46,109 nucleotides of DNA from JAJKJG01 sp036556825 (lineage in GTDB: Bacteria > Pseudomonadota > Alphaproteobacteria > Rhizobiales > Beijerinckiaceae): the NCBI GenBank assembly GCA_036556825.1, contig DATBIR010000080.1, positions 1 to 46,109 on the forward strand, in the 5' to 3' direction. Of the stretch, positions 9,534 through 17,967 are shown one piece after another. The first letter of the stretch is position 1. Each line of letters starts with the position of its first letter. The position numbers and the translations under genes were made by a program. The notes beneath the pieces are model-generated. The model worked only from the letters and a program-made list of their open reading frames with translations. It was not told the DNA's origin and did no database searches.

Positions 9534-12500
9534 TCAGGCGACCTCCTGGACCGGCTTGCGGACGAGCTCCTCGATCGCCGGGTAATCGGTCTTGCCGGTG
9601 CCGAGGACCGGCAGCTTCTCGACATAGACGACCTCGCGCGGCACCATGATCTCCGGCGTGCCTTTGGCGGCGGTGTCGAGATAGCGCTGGCGCGTGAGGC
9701 CGGGATCCTCCGTCACGAGCACGACCTGCTCGCCCTTGCGCGGGTCGGGGCGCGAGACGGCGGCGTGCCGGAAGCCGGGCGACGCTTCGGCGGCGAGCCC
9801 CTCGACGGCGCCGAGCGACACCATCTCGCCGGCGATCTTGGCGAAGCGCTTGGCGCGACCCTGGATGCGCACGTAGCCGTCCGCATCGACGCTCACGATG
9901 TCGCCTGTGTCGTACCAGCCGTCCGCGACGGGGCGGATCTCGCCGGGCGCCGACTCGAGCAGGTAGCCGAGCATCACGTTTGGTCCTTTCACGCTCAGGC
10001 GGCCGCCCTCAGTGATGCCGGGCACCGGTTCGAGGCGGTGTGCGACCGCCGGCATGAAGCGTCCGACCGTGCCCGCGCGAAAATGCATCGGCGTGTTGAA
10101 CGCGACCACCGGCGCGGTCTCGGTCGCGCCGTAGCCTTCGAGGATGCGGATGCCGAACTGGTCGTTCCACAGCCGCCGGGTCTCCTCGGACACGCGCTCC
10201 GCGCCGGCACCGACGATGCGCACGGAATGGAAGTCGTACGGGTTCGCCATCCTGGCGTAGCCGCGCAGGAACGTGTCGGTGCCGAAGAACACCGTCGCGT
10301 TGGTCTGGTAAACCAGCTCGGGCACGATGCGGTAGTGCAGTGGCGAGGGATAGAGGAAGGTCCTGATCCCGGCGAGGATCGGCAGCAGCGTGCCGACGGT
10401 CAGCCCGAAGGAGTGGAACATCGGCAGCGCGTTGAAGACGATGTCCTGCGCATTGAAGGCGATACGCGCGCCGACCTGGTGCCGGTTGGCGTTGATGTTC
10501 CGGTGCGACAGGACGACGCCCTTGGGCGCGCCCTCCGAGCCGGACGTGAACATGATCACGGCGGGCGCGTTCGGGTCGCTTTCGCGGTAGAACGCCCCGG
10601 CGGCGAGCGCGCGCACAAGCCCGGACATCTTGTCGAGCCGACCGACCTGAGCCTTGACGTCCTCGAGATAGACGACCTGGACCGCTCCCTCCACCTCGGC
10701 GAGCATGCCCTGCAGCTTGCCGCGCTCGACGAAGCGGCGCGAGCACAGCACGGTGCGCACCTTCGCCGTGTGGCATGCCGAGATCATGCGCCGGGCGCCC
10801 GAGGACACGTTGAGCATGGCCGGAACGCGCCCGATCGCCTGCAGCGCGAAGAAGGTCACCACGGCGCCGGCGGAATTGGGCAGCAGCACGCCGACCGCCT
10901 CGCCTTCGCGCGTCAGCGGCTTCAGTTTGTCGCCGAGCACGAAGGCGCCGGTGAGCACGCGCGCATAGCTGAGCGGCGAGAAGTCGACGTCCTCGACGAT
11001 AGCGCGGCGCAGCCCGTTGAGGCGCGCGGCCTTGATCAGCGAGCGGAACAGCGTCTCGTCGATATCGGTCGTCGCGAACAGCGTCTCCGACATCAGTTCG
11101 TAGAGCGCCTGGCCGGCCGCCTTGCGGCGCAAGCGCCCCCTGAGCGACGGGTCGACGTCGAGGCGGCGCGGCGGCATTGCCGTGATGCGGATCTGCGGCG
11201 CCAGGCGCTTGGCGACGCGTCCCTTGAGCCGCGTGAACGGGGTATGCTGCGTGCCGTCAAGCCGCACGGCGATCAGGTCGGCGCCGGTCCTGTCCGCCAC
11301 CATGGCGGGTCCGTCATAGACCTTCATGAGCGATCCGGTGACCGTCAGCCGGCCTTCCGGGAAGATCACGACCGGGCGGCCCTTCTCGACCGCATGCGCG
11401 AGCGATTTCAGCGCCATCGGCTTGGTCGGATCGAGGGCCGCGAAATCGACGAGGCTCAGGAGCGGGCGTGCCCACCACCGTTTGGCGATTTCCGTGTTGA
11501 CGGCGAAGACCGGGTCGCCCGGCATGAAGGCGGCGAGCACCAGCCCGTCGAGAAAGGACTGGTGATTGGCGACCACGATCTGGCGTGATCCGGCGTGACC
11601 AAAATTTTCCATGCCTCTCGTCTCCACGCGGTAGACGAATTTCAGGATGGCGCGGGCGACGGCCTTGAGAACGAGGCGTGAGAGCAGCCGCAGCGTGATA
11701 TAGGCCGCGACCAGATTGGCGAGGGCGAGCAGGACCGCGATCACCGCGACGGAAAGCCCGAGCCAGCTCGACAGCAGCGCGAGCACCGCGGCGCCGGCCA
11801 CCATCATGACCGCATTGACCACGTTGTTGGCGCCGATCATGCGCGCCTTCATGTCCACTGGCGCGTCGTGCTGCAGAATCGCGTAGAGCGGCACCGCATA
11901 GAAGCCGGAGGTTGCGGCGAGCACGAAGAGGGCGCCGGCCAGCGAGAGGCTGCCTGGACTGGCGAGCACCGCGGAGAGGCTCAGCTGCGTGCCCGCTGGC
12001 GCCGGCATCGCCGCGACGAGCGCGGCGAAGGCCATCAGCACCGCAGACATGGCGAGCGCGGCGAACGGCACCGGCACGGCGGTGATCTCGCCGCGCAGCG
12101 TGCGCGAGCAGGCGAGCGATCCCACGGCGATGCCGACCGAGAACACGGCGAGGAAGAAGCTGACGAGGCTCTCCGATCCGCCGAGCACGTCGCGCGTGAG
12201 CGGCGGCACGAGCGCGAGCAGCGTCGCGCCGAAGGTCCAGAACCACGAGATGCCGAGGATGCACAGCCACAGCGGACGCCGGGCGCGCGCCTCGCGCAGC
12301 ATGGACGCCGTGTCGGAGACGAGGTTGAGCGAGACCGGCTGATCGGGATTGGGCGACGGTGCCGGCGGGATTTTGCGCGCGGCGGCGTAGCCAATGCCGG
12401 CGATGGCGACGAGGCCGAACGCCACATAGGGCAGGGCGCCGTCGACGCCGATCAGCGAGCCGCCGAGGATGCTGCCGATCAGGATGGCGATGAAGGTGGC

Positions 12501-12959
12501 GCCTTCGATCAGGGCGTTGCCGAGGACGAGTTCGTCGTCGCGCAGATGCGCCGGCAGCAGGCTGTATTTGACCGGCCCGAACAGCGTGGCCTGGAGCCCG
12601 AGCAGGAACAGCACCGCAAACAGGCCGGCGAGACTCTGGCTGACGAGGGCGACGGCGGCGAGCGCCATCAGGCCGATCTCCATGATCTTGAGGCGTCGGG
12701 CGAGGACGGATTTGTCCATCACGTCGGCGAGCCTGCCGGCGAGGGCCGAGAACAGGATGAAGGGCGCCACGAAGGTTGCGCCCGCGAGCGCGGTCAGCGC
12801 CGCCGGATCGAGGCCGGATCTCGCACCGAGATGGTAGGCCACGAGCAGCGTCATGGCCTGCTTGAAGACGTTGTCGTTGAAGCCGCCGAGGAACTGCGTC
12901 CAGAACAGCGGCGCGAAACGCGCGGTGCGCAACAGGGTGAGCGGGGTCGACGATCTCAT
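9534..12959 (-). CDS. aas: LplT-PlsC-acyl-ACP synthetase fusion (Aas-like)
   Basis: This inner-membrane enzyme is predicted to import lysophospholipids and re-acylate them with fatty acid activated on bound ACP. Three domains are joined. Residues about 10-425 are an MFS transporter of the LplT type (FLGGFNDNVFKQ near the start). Residues about 445-630 are a PlsC acyltransferase with the HX4D motif NHQSFLDG (His466, Asp471) and FPEGR. Residues about 655-1135 are an AMP-forming synthetase with the phosphate loop TSGSEGAPKG, GYGATETAP, YDTGDIV and the C-terminal lysine in GTGKTDYP. In E. coli the transporter and Aas are separate genes. I chose ATG 12959 because GGAG lies six bases upstream; ATG 12971 (four residues longer) has no such site. 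The tetR gene ends 21 bp upstream, so the two form an operon. Confidence 0.92.
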   Translation of the reverse strand: MRSSTPLTLLRTARFAPLFWTQFLGGFNDNVFKQAMTLLVAYHLGARSGLDPAALTALAGATFVAPFILFSALAGRLADVMDKSVLARRLKIMEIGLMALAAVALVSQSLAGLFAVLFLLGLQATLFGPVKYSLLPAHLRDDELVLGNALIEGATFIAILIGSILGGSLIGVDGALPYVAFGLVAIAGIGYAAARKIPPAPSPNPDQPVSLNLVSDTASMLREARARRPLWLCILGISWFWTFGATLLALVPPLTRDVLGGSESLVSFFLAVFSVGIAVGSLACSRTLRGEITAVPVPFAALAMSAVLMAFAALVAAMPAPAGTQLSLSAVLASPGSLSLAGALFVLAATSGFYAVPLYAILQHDAPVDMKARMIGANNVVNAVMMVAGAAVLALLSSWLGLSVAVIAVLLALANLVAAYITLRLLSRLVLKAVARAILKFVYRVETRGMENFGHAGSRQIVVANHQSFLDGLVLAAFMPGDPVFAVNTEIAKRWWARPLLSLVDFAALDPTKPMALKSLAHAVEKGRPVVIFPEGRLTVTGSLMKVYDGPAMVADRTGADLIAVRLDGTQHTPFTRLKGRVAKRLAPQIRITAMPPRRLDVDPSLRGRLRRKAAGQALYELMSETLFATTDIDETLFRSLIKAARLNGLRRAIVEDVDFSPLSYARVLTGAFVLGDKLKPLTREGEAVGVLLPNSAGAVVTFFALQAIGRVPAMLNVSSGARRMISACHTAKVRTVLCSRRFVERGKLQGMLAEVEGAVQVVYLEDVKAQVGRLDKMSGLVRALAAGAFYRESDPNAPAVIMFTSGSEGAPKGVVLSHRNINANRHQVGARIAFNAQDIVFNALPMFHSFGLTVGTLLPILAGIRTFLYPSPLHYRIVPELVYQTNATVFFGTDTFLRGYARMANPYDFHSVRIVGAGAERVSEETRRLWNDQFGIRILEGYGATETAPVVAFNTPMHFRAGTVGRFMPAVAHRLEPVPGITEGGRLSVKGPNVMLGYLLESAPGEIRPVADGWYDTGDIVSVDADGYVRIQGRAKRFAKIAGEMVSLGAVEGLAAEASPGFRHAAVSRPDPRKGEQVVLVTEDPGLTRQRYLDTAAKGTPEIMVPREVVYVEKLPVLGTGKTDYPAIEELVRKPVQEVA

Positions 12960-12980
12960 CCTTCTCTCCATGTGCCGGTG

Positions 12981-13628
12981 TCAGCGGGCGGCGGCTTGCG
13001 CGTGTTTCGGTCTGGCGGCTTTGCCGGGCGCCGCCTTCGGCGCCGGCACGTCCAGGAACCGGGCGATCAACTGGCGCGCCATCACATGCGGGGCGCTGTC
13101 GTGAACGGCGGTGAGCTTTCCCGAGGTTGCGAGCGAAGCGATGCCGTGCAGCGCGGCCCAGAGGCTGACGACCGCGAACTGGCGCTCCTCGTCGTCGCTG
13201 ATCAGGGGCCGCAGGACCTCGTCGACGAGCCCGGTCGTCGAGGCGAGGGTCTGGCCGTACCAGGCGGGCGTCTTCGTTCCGGCCGGCAGGGTGTGCTCGA
13301 GGATGAGCCCCCACAGCCGCGGCTCGGCCATGACAAAATCAAGGTAGCCGTCGGCGATCGCGAAGGCATTGTCGGCGGCCGGCCTGCTCGCGTCGATGCG
13401 CGTCTTCAGGAAGCTCGACAGGCGCGCCAGGGTGCGCGCGTTGAGATGCAGGATGATCGCGTCGAGGTCGCCGATCAGGTGATAGAGCGAGCCCGGCGCG
13501 TAGCCGACCTCGCCGGCGATCTTGCGCAGGCTCAGACCGCGCAGCCCCTTCTTGCGCGCCAGCTTCTCGGCCGCATCGACCACCATGCGCACCACATCGT
13601 CGCGGGTGTGCTTCGTCGGTCGGCCCAT
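12981..13628 (-). CDS. TetR family transcriptional regulator
   Basis: This 215-residue protein has an N-terminal TetR helix-turn-helix at about 10-60 (VVDAAEKLARKKGLRGLSL, KIAGEVGYAPGSLYHLIGD) and a helical ligand domain with LWAALHGIASLATSGKL, the pattern of TetR proteins with a WHG-type C-terminal domain. The tail (about 195-215) is Ala/Lys/Pro-rich and probably disordered. ATG 13628 has GAGG five bases upstream; GTG 13634, two codons earlier, would overlap that site. It sits directly upstream of the phospholipid acyltransferase fusion, and a double palindrome lies just before its start, so it most likely represses itself and that gene. The ligand is unknown; an acyl-CoA, fatty acid or lysolipid would fit. 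Confidence 0.9.
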   Translation of the reverse strand: MGRPTKHTRDDVVRMVVDAAEKLARKKGLRGLSLRKIAGEVGYAPGSLYHLIGDLDAIILHLNARTLARLSSFLKTRIDASRPAADNAFAIADGYLDFVMAEPRLWGLILEHTLPAGTKTPAWYGQTLASTTGLVDEVLRPLISDDEERQFAVVSLWAALHGIASLATSGKLTAVHDSAPHVMARQLIARFLDVPAPKAAPGKAARPKHAQAAAR

Positions 13629-13638
13629 GGTCACCTCG

Positions 13639-13689
13639 TTATTGAACAGCGTTCAGGAACATATCCTATTTCTGAACGCTGTGCAATAA
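13639..13689. promoter_or_regulatory. Paired palindromic operator, probably for TetR
   Basis: Two 18-bp arms (13639-13656 and 13672-13689) are inverted repeats of each other with one mismatch. Each arm contains its own 13-bp dyad: TGAACAGCGTTCA on the left and TGAACGCTGTGCA, slightly imperfect, on the right. Such dyads with a three-base centre are typical TetR-family sites. The element begins 11 bases upstream of the tetR start codon and runs through its probable promoter, which fits autorepression by two dimers. Confidence 0.72.
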
Positions 13690-13790
13690 CGTGGCATGCG
13701 GCGCCGGCGCGCAAGCGTTAACGAAGAGTTTTTCGAAGTCACGGCAGTGGCTTGGCCGCTTGAAAACGGCCTCTTGCAGGGGTTGATCGC

Positions 13791-15314
13791 CTATGCGGCC
13801 CGCTCCATCGCCGCCTCGCAGCGCAGCGCCTCGACGTCGCGCCCGATCGCGGCGATCGCCAGAACCTTGCCGCCGCGCTTGTAGCACACGAGGCAATCGC
13901 GGCGATCGATGTCGCCGTCGACCTCAATGGCGTCCCATCGCTCCGCATGTCCGACATAGTTGATCGGCGCGTCGTAGTGCTGGCTCCAGAAGAACGGCAC
14001 CGCCATGTGCCGCTCGCCCAGTCCGAGCATGTTGGCGGCAGCGGTCTGCCCCTGGCGCTCGGCGACCACCCAGTGCTCGACGCGGATGGCCTCGCCGCTA
14101 TGCGGGTCGGGCCAGCGGGCGATGTCACCCGCCGCGAAGATGTCTGGCGCGCTGGTCCGCAGGTATTCGTCGACGACGACGCCACGATCGGTTTTCAGCC
14201 CCGCCTGCTCGGCAAGCGCGGTCCGGGGCCTGACGCCGATCCCGGCCACGACGAGGTCCGCCTCGAGCGCCTCGCCGCTCTTGAGCTTGACGCGCGCGCC
14301 CTCGATCCCGTCCGCAGTCGTCTGCAGATGAAACCGCACGCCATGGGCTTCGTGCAGCTTGCGTACGAAATCGCCGAGCTCGGGCCCGAGCACCTTCGCC
14401 ATCGGGCGCTGATCGGGCGCCACCACATGCACCTCGAGGCCGCGCGCCCGCAGCGACGCGGCGACCTCGAGGCCGATGAAGCTTGCGCCGAGCACGACCG
14501 CCCGTCTGGCCTGCCCGGCGCGGGCGATGATGGCGCGGCAATCGGCAAGCGAGCGCAGCGTGAACACGTGCGGCTGGTCCGCGCCGGGAATAGAGAGCCG
14601 CACCGGCTCGGCCCCGGTTGCCAGGAGAAGACGGTCGAACGGGAACGAACGCCCGCCTGCGATGGCGGCCCGGCCCGTCACGTCGAGGCGCTCCACGGCG
14701 GTGTTGAGGACCAGCTCGATGCGGTTGTCGCGGTAGAAGTCCGGTCCCCTCAGCGGCACCCATTCCTCCGGCGCCTGGCCGGCGAGGAAATCCTTGGAGA
14801 GATTGGGCCGGTCGCATGGCGGCGCGTCGTCGTCGCTGAGCATGGTCAGCTCGCCGTCGAAACCGCGGCGCCGCAGCATCTCGGCGGCGGCGAAGCCGGC
14901 TGCCCCGCCTCCGACGATCACGATGCGCTTCGGCTGCTCGCCGCCTGTGCCGGGATTCTCGGGCCTGGCGGCCTCGATTTTCCCGGCCACGACGATGCGG
15001 CCATCGCGCTGCTCGACCTGCCAGCGCTCGACCGGGTCGAAGGCGGGCGCCGCGACCGCCTCGCCGGTGCGCAGGCTGAAACAGGCGTGATGCCACGGGC
15101 AGCGCACGGTGTCGCCGACCATGAGCCCCTCTCCGAGCGGCCCGCCGTAATGGGTGCACTTGCCGCCGATCGCGAAGATCTCGACGCCACGGCGCGCCAC
15201 GAGCACGGCCGCATCGCCGACATGTCCCTGGATCATGCCGCCGTCCTTGAGATCGGCCGTGGCGATGCCTTTCGTCAGGTCCGGACCCGCGGGCGCGTCT
15301 TGATGCGAAGCCAT
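13791..15314 (-). CDS. Rieske-FAD pyridine nucleotide oxidoreductase
   Basis: This 507-residue protein joins a Rieske [2Fe-2S] domain to an FAD/NAD(P)H reductase, like ferredoxin reductases of oxygenase systems and the AIFM3 group. The Rieske ligands are Cys53-x-His55 (GKCTHYGGPL) and Cys72-x2-His75 (RCPWHHACFS). The FAD site is IVIVGGGAAGFAAAEMLRRR (about 131-150), a second Rossmann motif AVVLGASFIGLEVAASLRA binds NAD(P)H, and IFAAGDIARWPD is the late FAD-contact motif. It would pass electrons from NAD(P)H to an unknown partner; no oxygenase or P450 is nearby. ATG 15314 is preceded by AGGAGG at good spacing, whereas the 27-nt upstream extension has none. It precedes tetR by 163 bp with the operator between them, so it is probably a separate unit, divergent from folE. 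Confidence 0.9.
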   Translation of the reverse strand: MASHQDAPAGPDLTKGIATADLKDGGMIQGHVGDAAVLVARRGVEIFAIGGKCTHYGGPLGEGLMVGDTVRCPWHHACFSLRTGEAVAAPAFDPVERWQVEQRDGRIVVAGKIEAARPENPGTGGEQPKRIVIVGGGAAGFAAAEMLRRRGFDGELTMLSDDDAPPCDRPNLSKDFLAGQAPEEWVPLRGPDFYRDNRIELVLNTAVERLDVTGRAAIAGGRSFPFDRLLLATGAEPVRLSIPGADQPHVFTLRSLADCRAIIARAGQARRAVVLGASFIGLEVAASLRARGLEVHVVAPDQRPMAKVLGPELGDFVRKLHEAHGVRFHLQTTADGIEGARVKLKSGEALEADLVVAGIGVRPRTALAEQAGLKTDRGVVVDEYLRTSAPDIFAAGDIARWPDPHSGEAIRVEHWVVAERQGQTAAANMLGLGERHMAVPFFWSQHYDAPINYVGHAERWDAIEVDGDIDRRDCLVCYKRGGKVLAIAAIGRDVEALRCEAAMERAA

Positions 15315-15450
15315 CCTCAGCCCTCCTCTATGCGGCGCCACGCGGCCCGCGTCAGCGGTTGGATGAGCGACGGCCGGCGGAGGTTCCGCGCCGGGAACCT
15401 TTTTGCCGGTGCGCCATCCAACCGGACGGGGCCGCTCACGGCCATCGGAG

Positions 15451-16098
15451 ATGCACGTGCACGGAACACTTGAAACCCTTTATTTACCACCTGAGGCCGA
15501 AGCCGACGACCGCCCGAGCCGCGACGAGGCAGAGCAGGCGGTGCGGACCCTGTTGCGCTGGGCCGGCGAGAATCCGCGCCGGGAGGGGCTGCTCGACACG
15601 CCGGCACGGGTGGTGCGGGCCTATGAAGAATGGTTCGAAGGCTACGGGCACGATCCCGCCGAGATGCTCAAGCGCACCTTCGAGGAGGTCGGCGGCTATG
15701 ACGAGATGGTGATCCTGCGCGACATCCCGTTCCAGTCGTGCTGCGAGCATCACATGGCGGCGATCGAGGGCACGGTCCATGTCGGCTACCTGCCGCGCAG
15801 CCGGGTCGTCGGCATATCCAAGCTGGCGCGCGTGGTCGAGGCCTTTTCGCGCCGGCTGCAGATCCAGGAGCGGCTCACGGCGCAGATCGCCGATACGATC
15901 GCCGCGATTCTCGAGCCGCGCGGCGTCGCTGTCATCGTTCAGGGGCGGCACGCCTGCATGTCGACGCGTGGCGTGCGCAAGCACGGATCCCTGATGGTGA
16001 CGAGCCGCATGCTCGGCGCATTCCGCGACGATCCGGCCACGCGCCACGAATTCCTCGCCGCCGTCGGCGGGCTGGGCGCGCCTGGCACGAAAGGGTAA
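15451..16098 (+). CDS. folE: GTP cyclohydrolase I
   Basis: FolE converts GTP to 7,8-dihydroneopterin triphosphate, the first step of folate synthesis and of queuosine precursors. The protein is about 215 residues, normal for the single-domain bacterial enzyme. Diagnostic motifs are RREGLLDTPARV, the zinc site SCCEHHMAAIEG (Cys98, His101) with the third ligand Cys169 in GRHACMSTRGVRK, and VGISKLARVVEAFSRRLQIQ. GGAG touches the ATG at 15451 directly, while GTG at 15457 (two codons later) sits six bases after it, so the true start may be the GTG. It is divergent from the Rieske protein, and nine bases separate its stop from the sigma factor start. Confidence 0.95.
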   Translation: MHVHGTLETLYLPPEAEADDRPSRDEAEQAVRTLLRWAGENPRREGLLDTPARVVRAYEEWFEGYGHDPAEMLKRTFEEVGGYDEMVILRDIPFQSCCEHHMAAIEGTVHVGYLPRSRVVGISKLARVVEAFSRRLQIQERLTAQIADTIAAILEPRGVAVIVQGRHACMSTRGVRKHGSLMVTSRMLGAFRDDPATRHEFLAAVGGLGAPGTKG

Positions 16099-16107
16099 GG
16101 AATGAGC

Positions 16108-16854
16108 ATGGAGCCTGTCAGGACTGATCGCCGCGAGCTGTCGGCACGGACCGACGCCGACCTTGTCGCCCTGGCGCGGAGCGGCGAGGGAGCGGCCTTC
16201 GCCGTCATCATGCAGCGCTACAACCGGCGCCTCTACCGCGCCGCGCGCAGCATCATGCGCGACGACGTCGAGGCCGAGGACGTGCTGCAGGAAGCCTATG
16301 TGCGCGCCTTCGCGGCGCTCGGCACGTTTCGCGGCGACGCAAGCTTGAGCACCTGGCTGACGCGGATCGTGCTCAACGAGGCCTTGGGCCGCGTCCGCCG
16401 GCAGCGGCCGACGGAAGAACTCGATGTGCTCGACCGCGAGATGCAGACCGAAGAGGCGCGCGTGATCATGTTCCCTGGCGTGAGTTCCGTTCCTGATCCC
16501 GAAACCGCCGCTGCGCGCGCCGAGGTGCGGCGCCTGCTCGAGAGCGCCGTCGATGAATTGCCGGATGCGTTCCGCCTCGTCTTCGTGATGCGTGACATCG
16601 AAGAGCTCAGCATCGACGAAACTGCGGGCCACCTCGGCATCCGCCCCGAGACCGTCAAGACGCGCCTGCATCGCGCTCGCAGGCTGCTTCGTGAGGCCCT
16701 CGACGAGCGGCTGGCGGTCGCCCTGAAGGATACGTTTCCGTTCCTCGGGGCGCGATGCGCGCGCATCACCGACGCGGTGCTCGCGCGTCTCGATCTCACG
16801 CAACATGCCGGGGCCGCCGGTGATGCGCCTCGACGGGACAGCGTTACCGAGTGA
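16108..16854 (+). CDS. ECF-type RNA polymerase sigma factor
   Basis: This sigma-70 family factor of about 248 residues has region 2 (ALARSGEGAAFAVIMQRYNR, DDVEAEDVLQEAYVRAFAAL, STWLTRIVLNEAL) and region 4 (LPDAFRLVFVMRDIEELSI, HLGIRPETVKTRLHRARRLL), with no region 1.1 or 3, so it is of the extracytoplasmic function type. A linker of about 45 residues between the two regions includes VIMFPGVSSVPDPE, and about 45 residues follow region 4, both longer than minimal ECF factors. ATG 16108 follows AAGGA by six bases; ATG 16102 lies too close to that site. No anti-sigma gene flanks it, so its control is not evident. Its proximity to folE suggests co-transcription. Confidence 0.88.
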   Translation: MEPVRTDRRELSARTDADLVALARSGEGAAFAVIMQRYNRRLYRAARSIMRDDVEAEDVLQEAYVRAFAALGTFRGDASLSTWLTRIVLNEALGRVRRQRPTEELDVLDREMQTEEARVIMFPGVSSVPDPETAAARAEVRRLLESAVDELPDAFRLVFVMRDIEELSIDETAGHLGIRPETVKTRLHRARRLLREALDERLAVALKDTFPFLGARCARITDAVLARLDLTQHAGAAGDAPRRDSVTE

Positions 16855-16940
16855 CGGTCTGAACCGGAGAAGCTCATAGCTGGCCCACGATGCGGCGAAG
16901 CGGCGACGGTGCGCCGCCCGTGAGCTGTCCTCGCTCCATC

Positions 16941-16999
16941 CAGGATCATGCGGAACGAAAACAGGACCGCTTCAATCGCGAGCGATCCTGTTCTAGAGC
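16941..16999. repeat. Decayed copy of the dispersed intergenic repeat
   Basis: The segment opens with GGATCATGCGGAACGAAAAC, the 3' block of the 2977-3081 repeat, and continues into a hairpin with 11-base arms (16961-16971 and 16981-16991, one mismatch) around a ten-base spacer containing TTCAATC. It lies in the 171-bp gap between the sigma factor and the PAP2 gene. It could act as a weak transcription barrier, but there is no T-tract. Confidence 0.5.
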
Positions 17000-17025
17000 T
17001 GGCGCGGTGAATTGGGATCCCGCGC

Positions 17026-17760
17026 ATGACCTCCTTGACCTGGACCAGGCCCGCCTTCGAGCGCGGCAAGCGGCTGTGGCTACGTTTGCGTCTCAACGAA
17101 GCGGCGCCGTTGCTTTCGCTCTCAGCGCTGAGCTTTTTTCTCTGGGCCTTCGTCAACCTCGCCAGCGAAGTCCTCGAAGGCGACACCGTCACCTTCGACC
17201 GCACGATCCTGCTCGCCCTGCGTAATCCCAACGACCTTGCCGACCCGGTTGGCCCTCCCTGGCTCGAGGAGGTGGGGCGGGATTTCACCGCGCTCGGCGG
17301 TCACGGAGTGCTGACCTTCGTGACGCTCGCCACGCTCGCCTACCTCGTCATGACCCGGAAACGGCATGCGGCGCTGCTCGTCATCGCGGCGATCGGCGGC
17401 GGCATGCTGCTCTCGACGCTGCTCAAGTTCGGCTTCAGCCGGCCGCGGCCCGACCTCGTACCGCATGCCGCGCGGGTCTATACCGCCAGCTTCCCGAGCG
17501 GCCACGCCATGCTGTCCGCCGTCACGTATCTGACGCTCGGCGCGCTGCTCGCCCGCGTGCAGCCTCAGCGGCGGGTGAAGGCATTTCTCATCGGGCTTGC
17601 GGTGATCCTGACGGTGCTCGTCGGCATCAGCCGCGTGTATCTCGGCGTGCATTGGCCGAGCGACGTGCTCGCCGGCTGGTGCATCGGCGCGGCCTGGGCA
17701 TCCCTGTGCTGGTTCGTCGCCCTGCAGCTGCAGCGCCAGGGCCAGGTGGAGAGCGGCTGA
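17026..17760 (+). CDS. PAP2 family membrane phosphatase
   Basis: This 244-residue integral membrane protein carries the three phosphatidic acid phosphatase 2 signatures in order: KFGFSRPRP (the KX6RP motif), PSGHAM (catalytic His in PSGH) and SRVYLGVHWPSDVLAG (SRX5HX3D). About six hydrophobic helices surround them (first about 25-45, last about 220-238). Family members remove phosphate from undecaprenyl diphosphate, phosphatidylglycerophosphate or phosphatidate on the periplasmic face; which applies here cannot be read. Given the lipid-linked glycan flippase and the phospholipid acyltransferase in the same window, either role is plausible. The ribosome binding site is weak. The gene is convergent with the TAXI protein. 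Confidence 0.92.
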   Translation: MTSLTWTRPAFERGKRLWLRLRLNEAAPLLSLSALSFFLWAFVNLASEVLEGDTVTFDRTILLALRNPNDLADPVGPPWLEEVGRDFTALGGHGVLTFVTLATLAYLVMTRKRHAALLVIAAIGGGMLLSTLLKFGFSRPRPDLVPHAARVYTASFPSGHAMLSAVTYLTLGALLARVQPQRRVKAFLIGLAVILTVLVGISRVYLGVHWPSDVLAGWCIGAAWASLCWFVALQLQRQGQVESG

Positions 17761-17779
17761 GGCATGACCTGATCCGTGA

Positions 17780-17945
17780 TCATGCGTGCGAAGCGGGTCC
17801 AGCTCGCCGAAGCAAATGCGAGCTTCGAAAGCTGGAGCGTGGCCAGGCGAGGTGGAATCGGTTCGCCGTAAGGTCCTGCGACGGAACGAAGATGCTGGAG
17901 CGGAATCGATCCAATATGAAGCGATCCCGCCCAGAGCCGATTCAC
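17780..17945. repeat. Repeat-derived intergenic hairpins
   Basis: The 207-bp gap between convergent genes contains a nested hairpin with outer arms CCAGCT (17799-17804) and AGCTGG (17830-17835) and inner arms GAAGC (17809-17813) and GCTTC (17822-17826). Further on, GGAGCGGAATCGATCCAAT followed by GAAGCGATCCCGC resembles the terminal hairpin of the dispersed repeat at 2977-3081. GATCATGCGTGCGAAGCGGG at the start resembles its conserved block. This is a decayed copy, possibly also acting as a bidirectional terminator. Confidence 0.45.
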
Positions 17946-17967
17946 GCAGTCGGAAACGGCTTCGGCT

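Noticed and set aside
7810..9585. 591-codon plus-strand frame opposite the secreted protein gene
   Set aside because: The minus-strand protein has a signal peptide and coherent strands. The plus-strand translation is His/Arg/Ala-rich with no motif.
13791..15314. Nitrite reductase small/large subunit as identity of the Rieske-FAD protein
   Set aside because: No sirohaem/4Fe-4S reductase domain is present. The order Rieske, then FAD/NAD reductase, fits an electron-transfer flavoprotein.
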